Source: Paraburkholderia sp. ZP32-5 (GTDB lineage Bacteria > Pseudomonadota > Gammaproteobacteria > Burkholderiales > Burkholderiaceae). From it: DNA of 64,000 nucleotides. Positions 47,408-56,380 of the stretch are shown here, in pieces. The stretch covers positions 372,001-436,000 of the forward strand of contig NZ_JAJEJP010000002.1 of the NCBI RefSeq assembly GCF_021390495.1. The letters run 5' to 3'. The translations under genes and the position numbers were made by a program. Below the pieces are notes generated by a model that saw nothing but the letters and a program-made list of their open reading frames with translations, did no database searches and was not told the origin of the DNA. How positions within the stretch are numbered: position 1 is the stretch's first letter; every line of letters starts with the position of its first letter.

Positions 47408-48271
47408 TCAAACCGAACTCGGCCGCCACTTCAGCAGCCGGTTTTCGACTGCAGTCAACAGATAGTCCGCCGCGAGCGCCACGACGGCGAGCACGATCAT
47501 CGCCGCGAACACGCCGCTTGCATTGAACGCGCCCTGCGCGGTCGAAATCAGCAAGCCGATACCCTGCTTCGAGCCGAGGAATTCGCCGACCACCGCGCCG
47601 ACCAGCGCAAAGCCGAAGCTCACGTGCAAGCTCGCGAGAATCCAGCTGAGTGCCGACGGAATTACCACCGACGTCGTCACCTGGCGGCGCGACGCACCGA
47701 GAATCTGCGCATTCGCGATCATGTAGCGGTCGGCTTCGCGCACGCCCTGGAATGCATTGGCGAACACGACGAAGAACACCATCACGACCGCGAGCGCGAC
47801 TTTCGACGCCATCCCGAGCCCCAGCGAAATCACGAACACCGAACCGAGCACGACGCGCGGAATCGAGTTGGCGATCTTGATGTACAGGCTGAACACGTCC
47901 GACAGCAGCTTGTTACGGCCCAGCACGATACCGCAGACGATGCCGCCGATCGCGCCGATGATGAAGCCGAGCCCGGTTTCTTCCAGCGTGACCCATACCT
48001 GCGTGAGCAACGGGCCTTGCGACGTGCCGTTCACGAACCAGTCGACGATCTGATTGAAGATCTCGGTTGGCATCGAGAAGAAGAACGGGTCGATCCACTT
48101 CAGCCGCGCGGACAGTTCCCAGCCGCCGAGCACGACGACGAGCACCAGCACGCGCAGCGAAATCACCAGCGCCTGACGCTGACGGATCTTCTTTTGCGCG
48201 ACGCGCTCGACGTGAGCGAGCGACGCGGCATCGATGCCCGACGGCATCATCTGTTGAGAGGGTGTAGACAT
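47408..48271 (-). CDS. ABC transporter permease (NitT/TauT type)
   Basis: This is a 287-residue inner-membrane permease with six helices and the BPD inner-membrane signature EADRYMIANAQILGASRRQVTTSVVIPSAL (EAA loop, ending GA-type Gly). It continues SWILASLHVSFGFALVGAVVGEFLG as in SsuC/TauC-like subunits. AAGGA precedes ATG 48271. It is the third gene of a binding protein - ATPase - permease operon, 16 bases after the ATPase gene. Confidence 0.93.
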   Translation of the reverse strand: MSTPSQQMMPSGIDAASLAHVERVAQKKIRQRQALVISLRVLVLVVVLGGWELSARLKWIDPFFFSMPTEIFNQIVDWFVNGTSQGPLLTQVWVTLEETGLGFIIGAIGGIVCGIVLGRNKLLSDVFSLYIKIANSIPRVVLGSVFVISLGLGMASKVALAVVMVFFVVFANAFQGVREADRYMIANAQILGASRRQVTTSVVIPSALSWILASLHVSFGFALVGAVVGEFLGSKQGIGLLISTAQGAFNASGVFAAMIVLAVVALAADYLLTAVENRLLKWRPSSV

Positions 48272-48287
48272 GGTTGCCGTTCCTTGA

Positions 48288-49082
48288 TTAACCGATTTGC
48301 ACTTCTTCGCGCAGGTCGTGCCAGATGTCGCGCGAGATTTCGATAAAGCGCGGGTCGTAGCGGATCTCCGACGTGATGCGCGGACGCGGCAGATCGATTT
48401 CGTACACTTTCTTCAGCGTTGCCGGGCGCGCGGTCAGCACGAACACGCGGTCGGCGAGCGCGATGGCTTCTTCCAGATCGTGCGTGACGAACACGACCGA
48501 ACCGGCGCCACCCCACAATTGCAGCAGCTCGTCCTGCATCAGCGTGCGCGTCTGCATGTCGAGCGCCGAGAACGGTTCGTCCATCAACAGGATTTCCGGC
48601 TTGTTGATGAAGGTTTGCGCAAGCGCGACGCGTTTGCGCATACCGCCGGACAGTTGATGCGGATAGTGCTTGCCGAACTTCTCGAGACCCACGCGACGCA
48701 GCCATTCGTTTGCTTCGTCGTAAGCGGCCGATTTCGAACGGCCGCGATACAGCGGGCCGGCCGCCACGTTATCGAGCACCGAGCGCCACGGAAACACCGC
48801 GTCGGCCTGGAACACGAAGCCGATACGCGGATCGATGCCGTCCACCGGCACGCCCATCACGCGCACCTCACCGGTGGTCGGCTTCAGCAGGCCGGTGATC
48901 ATGCTGAGCGTGGTGGACTTGCCGCAGCCGGTCGGGCCGACCACCGCGACGAATTCGCCGCGCGCAACAGCCATGCTGAAGTCGCGCAACGCAACGGTTG
49001 CCTTGCCGTCCGGGGAAATGAAACGGCACGACACGTTGCGCATTTCGATCGCTGGCGTATCGCGTGACGTAGATTGATTCAT
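48288..49082 (-). CDS. ABC transporter ATP-binding protein (NitT/TauT type)
   Basis: This is a 264-residue ATPase with Walker A GPTGCGKST, Q-loop FVFQADAVFPWRS, signature LSGGMRKRVALAQ, Walker B ILLMDEPFSALD and the H-loop FVTHDLEEA. These are the hallmarks of the SsuB/TauB/nitrate-transport group. It energises uptake by the adjacent permease. GAGG precedes ATG 49082. Confidence 0.95.
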   Translation of the reverse strand: MNQSTSRDTPAIEMRNVSCRFISPDGKATVALRDFSMAVARGEFVAVVGPTGCGKSTTLSMITGLLKPTTGEVRVMGVPVDGIDPRIGFVFQADAVFPWRSVLDNVAAGPLYRGRSKSAAYDEANEWLRRVGLEKFGKHYPHQLSGGMRKRVALAQTFINKPEILLMDEPFSALDMQTRTLMQDELLQLWGGAGSVVFVTHDLEEAIALADRVFVLTARPATLKKVYEIDLPRPRITSEIRYDPRFIEISRDIWHDLREEVQIG

Positions 49083-49129
49083 CGGCGGTTGCCTCGCTGT
49101 ACTGTGGATTCTCGGGATGTCGAACGGTG

Positions 49130-50149
49130 TTACTGCGCCGCGGTCTTGACCGGCGCCGATACGTAGTCGTTGGTGTAGGTCTTGGCCAGATCGATATGCT
49201 TGCCCTTCACCGACGGATTGAATGCCGACAGCACCTTCAGCACCGTTTCCGGACCGTCGGCGGGCATCTTGCCGTCCTTCGTGAACATCGGTTGCGATGC
49301 CTTCAGCGCGGCCACGTACAGGTCCTTGTTGTTGCCGTAGTAATCCTTCGGCATCTTCGCGGCGATGTCTTCCGCGCTATGCGTGGCGATGAAGTTCAGC
49401 GTCTTCGCGAACGCGTGCGACAGCTTCGCGGCGTCGTCCTTGTGCGATTCGGCCCACGCGCGCTGCACGTAGAAGCTCGAAGCGGGATACGTGCCGCCGA
49501 GCGCGGCGCGCGTGCCGTCGAGCGTGCGCATGTCGACCAGCACCTTCGCGTCGCCGGTCTTCAGCAACTGCGATACGGTCGGCTCGGTGGTCATGCCGGC
49601 GTCGATACGGTTCTGCTTGATTGCCGCGATAAAGCTGTTGTCCGCGCCGACCGGCAGCATCGTGTACTGCGTGGGCGGCACACCCGCGCGTTGCGCGAGG
49701 TATTGCGTGAGAAAGCTCGTCGACGAACCGAGGCCGGTCACGCCGAGCGTCTTGCCTTTCGCGTCGGCCATGCTCTTCAGCGTATCGGCCGCCTTGGTCG
49801 ACGCCATTTCCACTTCGCCCGGCACCTGACCGAAGATCACGAGCGCCTGGATTTCCTTGCCCTTGCTCTGCAGATCGATCGTGTGATCGTAGAAGCCGAC
49901 CACGCCTTGCACCGCGCCCGCGAGCAGTTCGTTTTCCGCGTCGACGCCGGCCGGTTGCGACAGCAGTTCGACGTCGAGGCCTTCGTCCTTGAAGTAACCG
50001 AGCTGCTCGGTGAGCTTGGCCGGCAGGTAGATGATCTTGGTGGCGCCGCCGATCATGATCGTGATCTTCTCGGCATGAGCGGCCGCCGAAGCAGCGGCGA
50101 GGGCGAACGCAACACCTGATACAGCGGCAATCTGGCGCAAGGTACGCAT
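49130..50149 (-). CDS. ABC transporter substrate-binding protein (NMT1/NitT-TauT type)
   Basis: This is a 339-residue periplasmic receptor with a clear signal peptide (cleavage after AHA near residue 26). The mature protein starts EKITIMIGGATKIIYLPAKL. LSQPAGVDAENELLAGAVQGVVGFYDHTIDLQ and LGVTGLGSSTSFLTQYLAQRAG identify the NMT1/SsuA-like family. The ligand is unknown. AAGGAG precedes ATG 50149. A paralogue (52526-53575) belongs to the divergent sensor operon. Confidence 0.92.
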   Translation of the reverse strand: MRTLRQIAAVSGVAFALAAASAAAHAEKITIMIGGATKIIYLPAKLTEQLGYFKDEGLDVELLSQPAGVDAENELLAGAVQGVVGFYDHTIDLQSKGKEIQALVIFGQVPGEVEMASTKAADTLKSMADAKGKTLGVTGLGSSTSFLTQYLAQRAGVPPTQYTMLPVGADNSFIAAIKQNRIDAGMTTEPTVSQLLKTGDAKVLVDMRTLDGTRAALGGTYPASSFYVQRAWAESHKDDAAKLSHAFAKTLNFIATHSAEDIAAKMPKDYYGNNKDLYVAALKASQPMFTKDGKMPADGPETVLKVLSAFNPSVKGKHIDLAKTYTNDYVSAPVKTAAQ

Positions 50150-50407
50150 CGAGCAGTCTCCTTAGGTTTGGTCGCCGCGGCAATCGTGTGCGGCGCTTTT
50201 TGGGGTGAATGGCAGCGATTATAAAAATGCGAAACCTTCTGCCAGCTTTCTGGGCTTTGGGCAAAACATGGGTGTTAACCCGAAAGAACGACGAAAACTT
50301 CACGGAGCGCGCGACGTATGGGGCAAATCACGTAGCCGGCACACGGCAAGCGCGCAAACCCCTTGTTTTAAGGCACAATCGACGGCCTGACTTTCGCCGT
50401 TGCCGCC

Positions 50408-51085
50408 ATGAAGCTGCTGCTCATCGAAGACAATCCCACGCTTGCGCACTGGCTCGCCAAGATGCTGGAGCAGGAAGCATTCGCGCTCGACGCCGTGCAG
50501 GACGGCGAAGAAGCCGACCGCCTGCTGCGCACCAATCACTACGACGTGATCCTGCTCGACCTGAATCTGCCGAAGCTCTCCGGCAAGAACGTGCTGCGCC
50601 GGCTGCGTCAGCGCGGCGACGCGACGCCGGTGCTGATCCTGACCGCGAGCGGCTCGATCGACGAGAAAGTGGAACTGCTCGGCGCCGGCGCGGACGACTA
50701 CCTGGTGAAGCCGTTCGAAGTGCGCGAGCTGATCGCGCGCATCAAGGTCGCGATCCGGCGGCAGTCGCCATCGAAGGCGGGCGAGGTTGTATGCGGCGAT
50801 CTGTCGTTCGACATCGATACGCGTCAGTTCACGCTGAAGGGCGCGCCGCTGAACGTAACGCCGCGCGAGCGCTCGGTGCTCGAAGCGCTGATTCTGCGGC
50901 TCGGCAAGACGGTGACGAAGCCCGCGCTCGTCGACGCGATCTTCACGCTCGCCGATGAGCCGAGCGAGGACGCGGTCGAGATCTACATTTCGCGCCTGCG
51001 CAAGAAGCTCGACGGCAGCTCGGCGGCGATCGTCACGCTGCGCGGGCTCGGCTATCTGCTGCGCAAAAAAGAAGAAGACCAGTAA
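50408..51085 (+). CDS. OmpR/PhoB-family response regulator (TctD-like)
   Basis: This is a 225-residue regulator. The receiver domain has phospho-acceptor Asp51 in VILLDLNLPKLSG and Lys in LVKPFE. The C-terminal winged helix contains LNVTPRERSVLEAL and ISRLRKKLDGSSAAIVTLRGLGYLL. It lies 2 bases upstream of its sensor kinase and diverges from the ABC importer operon, which it probably controls. The arrangement resembles tctD-tctE of tricarboxylate uptake. Confidence 0.95.
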   Translation: MKLLLIEDNPTLAHWLAKMLEQEAFALDAVQDGEEADRLLRTNHYDVILLDLNLPKLSGKNVLRRLRQRGDATPVLILTASGSIDEKVELLGAGADDYLVKPFEVRELIARIKVAIRRQSPSKAGEVVCGDLSFDIDTRQFTLKGAPLNVTPRERSVLEALILRLGKTVTKPALVDAIFTLADEPSEDAVEIYISRLRKKLDGSSAAIVTLRGLGYLLRKKEEDQ

Positions 51086-51087
51086 CG

Positions 51088-52476
51088 ATGTCCAATAGCC
51101 TGCGCATACGCCTGCTGTGGTGGCTGCTCGTGCCGCTCGCGCTTTATGTGCTGGTGACCGGCGAGACCGAATACGACAACGCGCGCCGCACCGCGAATCT
51201 GGTGCAGGACAATCAACTGGTTGCGTCGGCACGCATGATCGCGGGCGAAGTCGAATGGGTGGACGGTTTTCTGCGCGTCGACGTGCCGCCCGCGGCGCTC
51301 GAGATTTTCGCGTCGCCGTATCGCGATCAGGTGTTCTACAGCGTGCGCGTCGACGATGGGCGGTTGCTGGCAGGCACACCGGATTTTCCGGCGCGTCCGG
51401 TGCAGGCGCCCGATGTGCCCGATCACTACTACACGGAGTTGCACGGCCGCCAGGTGCGCGCGGTCGATATCGTGCGGCTCATGTACGACAACGGGGTGAC
51501 GCGCCATGTGCGGGTCACGGTCGGCAAGACCACCCGCTCGCGCGATGCGATGACGCAGCAGCTATGGCAGCCGCAACTCGTGCGGCAGATCGTGATGATC
51601 GCGCTGGCCGTCGCGCTCGTTTGCATCGGCCTCACGTTCGAATTGCGGCCGCTGATCAAGGTGAAGGACGAGGTCGCCGACCGTGATCCGATGCAGCTGG
51701 AGCCGATTCGCGTCGAACGTTTGCATTCGGAATTGCGGCCCATCGTCGAGGCAATCAACCAGTGCATCGCGCGGCTCGGCGTGCAGGTGGCCGCGCAGCG
51801 CCGCTTTATCGCCGACGCCGCGCATCAGTTGCGCACGCCACTGACGGTACTCGGCACGCAATTGCAGTTCGCGCGGCAACAGGAAGGCCTGACCCCCGCA
51901 CTCGACGAAGCACTGGTCGCGATGCATCGAAGCAATCGCTCGATGGTTGGCCTCACGAACAAGCTGCTATTGCTCGCGCAGGCCGAAGCCGCCGATAACG
52001 CGCAGCTCGCGACGGAAACCGTCGATCTGGTGCCGCTCGCGATGGAAGTTGTCGAAGATCTCGCGGTGCTGGCGCAGGCGCGCGACATCGATCTCGGCGC
52101 CGAACTGGCTCACGCCGCAACGGTGGTCGGGCATCGAGGGTTGCTGCAGGCGCTGATCGCGAATCTCGCGGATAACGCGATTCGCTATACCGGCAGCGGC
52201 GGCCATGTGACGGTCGCCGTCAAAGCCGATGCCGCGACGGTCACTGTGAGTGTGATCGACAACGGGCCGGGCATTCCAGCCGAGTCGCGCGGCCGTGTGT
52301 TCGAACCGTTCTTCCGCGCATCGACGGATACGGATGGCACGGGTCTGGGGCTTGCGATCGTGCGCGAGATCGCCGATGCGCATCGCGGTGAGATCACGCT
52401 GAAGACGGGCGATGGCGGCAGGGGCCTGCATATTGCGGTGAGCTTTCCGCGCGCGGCGGGCGCCACGGATGCGTAG
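51088..52476 (+). CDS. sensor histidine kinase (TctE-like)
   Basis: This is a 462-residue membrane kinase. Transmembrane helix 1 spans about 8-25, a periplasmic sensor about 26-165, and transmembrane helix 2 about 170-192. The H-box is FIADAAHQLRTPLTVL (phospho-accepting His246), and the ATPase domain has NLADNAIRYTG, DNGPGIP and GTGLGLAIVREI. It phosphorylates the response regulator encoded 2 bases upstream. The small periplasmic domain could contact a binding protein. Confidence 0.94.
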   Translation: MSNSLRIRLLWWLLVPLALYVLVTGETEYDNARRTANLVQDNQLVASARMIAGEVEWVDGFLRVDVPPAALEIFASPYRDQVFYSVRVDDGRLLAGTPDFPARPVQAPDVPDHYYTELHGRQVRAVDIVRLMYDNGVTRHVRVTVGKTTRSRDAMTQQLWQPQLVRQIVMIALAVALVCIGLTFELRPLIKVKDEVADRDPMQLEPIRVERLHSELRPIVEAINQCIARLGVQVAAQRRFIADAAHQLRTPLTVLGTQLQFARQQEGLTPALDEALVAMHRSNRSMVGLTNKLLLLAQAEAADNAQLATETVDLVPLAMEVVEDLAVLAQARDIDLGAELAHAATVVGHRGLLQALIANLADNAIRYTGSGGHVTVAVKADAATVTVSVIDNGPGIPAESRGRVFEPFFRASTDTDGTGLGLAIVREIADAHRGEITLKTGDGGRGLHIAVSFPRAAGATDA

Positions 52477-52525
52477 TTCTTCGACAGATAACCGGGACAT
52501 GGACCCTCGAAGGAGACTCTTCACA

Positions 52526-53575
52526 ATGCAGTTTCCCCGAGTGCGTTTCCTGCGCATGACGCGCGCGACATTCGTGGCATCGCTCTTGTTCTGCGCATTC
52601 GCAACGCTTGCAACATTCTCGATACCGGCCCAAGCAGCCGAACCGGAGAAGCTCGCAATCATGGTGGGCGGCATCAACAAGCTCATTTATCTGCCCGCAC
52701 GTATTGCCGAACGGCTCGGCTATTTCCAGGCCGAAGGGCTCGATGTCGAATTGCTGTCGCAGCCCACCGGTATCGATGGCGAAAACGAAATGCTCGCGGG
52801 CGCGGTGCAGGGCGTGGTCGGTTTCTACGATCACACGATCGATCTGCAGGTGCGCGGCACCGAGGTCAAAACGATCGTCGTATTCAGCTCGGTGCCGGGA
52901 GAAGTGCAGATGGTCGCCGCGCAATCGGCCGATTCGATCAGAAGCATGGCCGATGTGCGCGGCAAAACACTCGGCGTGACCGGGCTCGGATCGTCGACGA
53001 GCTTTCTCACGCAGTACCTCGCGCAGCGCGCCGGCGTGCATCGCACGCAATTCACGCTGTTGCCGGTCGGCGCGGACACCAGTTTTATCGACGCGATGCG
53101 GCGCGGACGCATTCAGGCCGGCATGACGACCGAGCCGACCGTGACTCAGCTGCTAAAAGCCGGCGACGCGAAAGTACTGGTGGACATGCGCAATGTCGAA
53201 GGTACGCGCGCCGCGCTAGGCGGTACTTATCCCGGGGCGAGCCTGTACGTGCAAACCACGTGGCTCGATGATCATCCGCGTGAGGCGGAAAAACTCGCGC
53301 GGGCGTTCGTCAGGGCACTGCGCTACCTGCATACGCACAGCGCCGCGGAAATCGCCGCGCGGATGCCGCAAGAAGATATCGGCGGCGACAGGGCGCTTTA
53401 TATCAGCGCATTGCAGGCATCGCTGCCGATGTACACGGTGGACGGCAAGATGCCGGCCGATGGTCCGCCGACCGTGCTCAAAGTGCTGGCCGGTTTCAAT
53501 CCAGCGGTGAAGGGGCGGCATATCGATCTGTCGCGCACGTATACCAATCGGTTCGTCGATGCGGTCGAGCCGTGA
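52526..53575 (+). CDS. orphan NMT1-type substrate-binding protein in a two-component operon
   Basis: This is a 349-residue exported protein (signal peptide about 1-37, cleavage after PAQA). It is co-linear with the importer binding protein at 49130-50149: IMVGGINKLIYLPARI, LLSQPTGIDGENEMLAGAVQGVVGFYDHTIDLQ, LGVTGLGSSTSFLTQYLAQRAG, YTVDGKMPADGPPTVLKVLAGFNP. It follows the kinase gene by 49 bases and has no permease of its own. It may present ligand to the kinase, as binding proteins do in TctE/BctE-type systems, or feed the divergent importer. AAGGAG lies 10 bases before ATG 52526. Confidence 0.92.
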   Translation: MQFPRVRFLRMTRATFVASLLFCAFATLATFSIPAQAAEPEKLAIMVGGINKLIYLPARIAERLGYFQAEGLDVELLSQPTGIDGENEMLAGAVQGVVGFYDHTIDLQVRGTEVKTIVVFSSVPGEVQMVAAQSADSIRSMADVRGKTLGVTGLGSSTSFLTQYLAQRAGVHRTQFTLLPVGADTSFIDAMRRGRIQAGMTTEPTVTQLLKAGDAKVLVDMRNVEGTRAALGGTYPGASLYVQTTWLDDHPREAEKLARAFVRALRYLHTHSAAEIAARMPQEDIGGDRALYISALQASLPMYTVDGKMPADGPPTVLKVLAGFNPAVKGRHIDLSRTYTNRFVDAVEP

Positions 53576-53810
53576 GAAGCGCCGTTCGAATCGCCCGTTG
53601 CGCGGCGTAACGTTACGAACGAACGCTACGTAACGAGGGCGATCGCGGCGGCCTTCTCGCCGCGCATACGTTTGGTTTGACATCGACTGATCGCGCGCAA
53701 AGCACTGTCCAGAAAGGCTGCAATTAATCTGCGGCGATTCATTTAGAGCTTTTCCTTGTTTGGCACGGTATCTGCATGCGTCGAGGCGGTTAAACCCGTA
53801 CCGATTCGCC

Positions 53811-54674
53811 ATGCACACACTCGACTACGCGAAACATATCGCGCTTGCCCACACGCTGCCCGCACGTCTCGCCGCGTTCGCCCAGAACGATGCGGACGGT
53901 GTCGACGACACATCCGCCGGACTCGGCGAACTGGAGACACGTGTCTGCGAAGGCTTGCGTGCGGGCGAGTTTCATCTCGTGTTCCGCGGCGCGCATCGTG
54001 TCGCGGACGGCACATTGACGCGGCTCGAAGCGCAGCTTCGCTGGACACATTCCGAATACGGACTCTTGTTGCCGGGTGTCTTCATGATGCCGCTCGAGCA
54101 TCCGCAAGTGGCGCGGGAAATTGCGGCGTTCGTCGCGAACAGCGTATGCCGCGAGTTGAGTGAATGTCTGGCCGCGAAGCAGTCGTTGGCGCCGATCGCG
54201 CTCACGGTGTCGGCGCAGATTGCATTGCTCGATTCGTTTGCCGACGATCTCGCGCGGACCGCCGATACTTATGACGTCCCGTCGCATCTGTTTGAAATCG
54301 AAGTGGCGGATAGCGCGGAAGCGGCGACGCTGCTGTCGTTGCGAACGATGACGGCGGGGCTTCGCGATGTGGGTGTTGGGGTGGCGTTGGGGAATTGGGG
54401 GAATGGTGCTTCGTCGTTGGCGTTGCTCGGGGCGCTTGATGTCGACACGATTACTATTGCGCGCGAGTTGATGGCTGCGGTGCCGCGGGATGGGCGTGCC
54501 AGGGTGGTGATGGCTGCCGTGCTGGATCTGTTATGTGCGCTTGGTGTGCGGACGGTTGTGAATGGGGTTGATACGGAAGCGCAATTGCAGTGGTTGGGGG
54601 CGTGGCCGGAGGTGTTGGCGCAAGGGGCGGTTTTTTCGCGGGCGTGGCGGGGGTTGAGGGATGTGGTGGGGTGA
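53811..54674 (+). CDS. degenerate EAL-domain protein
   Basis: This is a 287-residue protein that follows the EAL phosphodiesterase fold: GEFHLVFRGAHRVADGTLTRLEAQLRW, SEYGLLLPGVFMMPLEHP, HLFEIEVADS, ALGNWGNGASSLALLGAL. The signature is EAQ instead of EAL. The Asn of the VxVNxS strand, the DDFG aspartates, the KID lysine and the EGVE glutamate are all replaced. It therefore should not hydrolyse c-di-GMP and is more likely a binding or protein-interaction module. The last third (54360-54674) is strongly G/T-rich on the coding strand, unlike the rest of the gene. Confidence 0.8.
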   Translation: MHTLDYAKHIALAHTLPARLAAFAQNDADGVDDTSAGLGELETRVCEGLRAGEFHLVFRGAHRVADGTLTRLEAQLRWTHSEYGLLLPGVFMMPLEHPQVAREIAAFVANSVCRELSECLAAKQSLAPIALTVSAQIALLDSFADDLARTADTYDVPSHLFEIEVADSAEAATLLSLRTMTAGLRDVGVGVALGNWGNGASSLALLGALDVDTITIARELMAAVPRDGRARVVMAAVLDLLCALGVRTVVNGVDTEAQLQWLGAWPEVLAQGAVFSRAWRGLRDVVG

Positions 54675-54735
54675 AAGCTTTTTTGTTGGTTGTGGTGTTG
54701 GCCTTTTCCTGAATGCTTATTGGTCTATTAGCGTT

Positions 54736-54783
54736 GCCCCTGTGCGGGGCGGCACCTACTTTCTTTGCGTGCTGCAAAGAAAG
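54736..54783. repeat. suspected Burkholderia-type intergenic palindromic element
   Basis: GCCCC/GGGGC (54736-54740/54746-54750) and CTTTCTTTGC/GCAAAGAAAG (54759-54768/54774-54783) form two adjacent hairpins in a 338-base gene-free spacer (54675-55012). I recall this type of element as dispersed in Paraburkholderia intergenic regions. Only one copy is visible here, so family membership is from memory. Confidence 0.5.
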
Positions 54784-55012
54784 CAGCTTGACACCGCTAG
54801 CTCATAAGTGGGTCCCCTGGCTTGGACGAGGTAGTGGTGCATCTGGAATCTGTGTTCTCCGCACACTTCGCCTCAGTGACAAGGCCGTCATTCTTCCGGC
54901 GGCGCTGCGCGCGCCGTAGCGCTGGTCAAGAACCGTCGGGTTTCTTTGCGTGATGCGGTCATTTCTTACATCGTGCTGGTGATATGGCTTTTGCTACGGT
55001 GTAGAGCGGTCC

Positions 55013-56281
55013 CTAATCAAATAGTCGCGATAGCTTTGCGACTATCCCGTGCTTTGCAATCCACGCTGCGTAAATTCGGTACTCGGGGTCGTTCATCAGA
55101 TGCCGCTCCTCCGTTTTTGCGCGCAGAAAATACAGCAGGTTGACGGCGATCAATCCGGCGCAGTGTGTCACCGCGATTTTCCAGCCGAGCGGTTCGACGA
55201 ACGGCACCGAGATCATCCAGTACGACAGATTCTTCGCGATATAGGCCGGGTGTTTGGTAAACCGGTAGGGTCCCGATGTGATGATTCCGCGATTGGTCAG
55301 GTTCGAGAAGCGTAGTCCGAATGAAATCGTCGCGCACGCATAACACAGCAGCAACGCGACGATGACGACGCCCCATGCGAATCGTAGTGCCGGCACCGAA
55401 ATCAGCCAGCTATCCCAGAACGTCGAGCCTTCATAGCGGATGTACTGGCTCGAGATCAGCGACCAGAACGGCTGGTAGCAGATGATCGCGACGAGCCAGC
55501 CGAGCGTGGTTGGCTCCGCGCTGCGCACGTGGCTGTCGAGCACGCGGAATGTGCACAGATAGCCGACCGTGCCGAACATCAGATCCATCGCAAACGACAG
55601 GTCGTACATGAAGCGGAATGTCGCGAGCGAGAACGGCGCGTCTAGCGCGCTCGTCAATGAGGCGTTCAGATGTTCCGCGTTGGTCGACAGATAAACGGTC
55701 ATCAACGGCAGGAAGAATGCCTTGACCATCCAGCCCGCGAGCATTTCGCGCAACGGCCGCCAGTTTGCCGGCCGCTCGCCGCGCAGAAGCAGACGCGACA
55801 ACACGAGGTAGGTGTCGTCGGTTTCGCGCTGATGCCGGTCCATCCATGCGAAGTAGAACGGCGTGGCGGCAATCGCATAAGGCGCGAGCGTGCGCAATAG
55901 CGACCAGAACGGATCGTAGAACGCGCCGTGATATTCGGGCAGCAGCCAGTACAGCGCGCCGATGATTGCATAGATCGATGCCAGTGCAACGAGCCGCGAC
56001 GCGACGCGCGCGAGACTCAACGATCGTATTGCCCGGTTCGCGAGGCCAGTGCCCGGCCGCAGATAGACGCGCGCGACGAACAGATCGTAGAGCGCGATTG
56101 TCGCGATGATCGCGACGCATGCGAGCGTGCTGCGCGTCGCGCCGTCGATCGTCGTGCTATCGCGTACCAGCCAGAGCGTCGACAGGCCGGCCGCCATGCC
56201 GGCGACGCCAATCGAAAACGGCGTGGCCGAACGCGGCCGCGAGTCTTCAGCGCGAGCGATCGTGTCGAAGGTGGAGCTCAT
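55013..56281 (-). CDS. multi-span membrane protein with C-terminal isoprenylcysteine methyltransferase-like domain
   Basis: This is a 422-residue protein with about nine transmembrane helices. The C-terminal part has the ICMT/PEMT-like SAM-binding segment NRGIITSGPYRFTKHPAYIAKNLSYW and the following EERHLMNDPEYRIYAAWI, typical of small-molecule or lipid methyltransferases of that family. The long N-terminal membrane part is specific to this subfamily. ATG 56281 is preferred (GGGGA 5 bases upstream) over 56299. The substrate is unknown. The gene is followed downstream by the collagen-like lipoprotein gene in the same direction, with about 100 bases between the two. Confidence 0.78.
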   Translation of the reverse strand: MSSTFDTIARAEDSRPRSATPFSIGVAGMAAGLSTLWLVRDSTTIDGATRSTLACVAIIATIALYDLFVARVYLRPGTGLANRAIRSLSLARVASRLVALASIYAIIGALYWLLPEYHGAFYDPFWSLLRTLAPYAIAATPFYFAWMDRHQRETDDTYLVLSRLLLRGERPANWRPLREMLAGWMVKAFFLPLMTVYLSTNAEHLNASLTSALDAPFSLATFRFMYDLSFAMDLMFGTVGYLCTFRVLDSHVRSAEPTTLGWLVAIICYQPFWSLISSQYIRYEGSTFWDSWLISVPALRFAWGVVIVALLLCYACATISFGLRFSNLTNRGIITSGPYRFTKHPAYIAKNLSYWMISVPFVEPLGWKIAVTHCAGLIAVNLLYFLRAKTEERHLMNDPEYRIYAAWIAKHGIVAKLSRLFD

Positions 56282-56380
56282 GTCATCCCCCGTAGTCATC
56301 GCAGCGAGGCGGCCGGGCTATCGTTTTTTAAGGCCCGGCCGCCGGGCCGCCGGATGGTGCCCGGTTGCGCGTTGCCGCGC

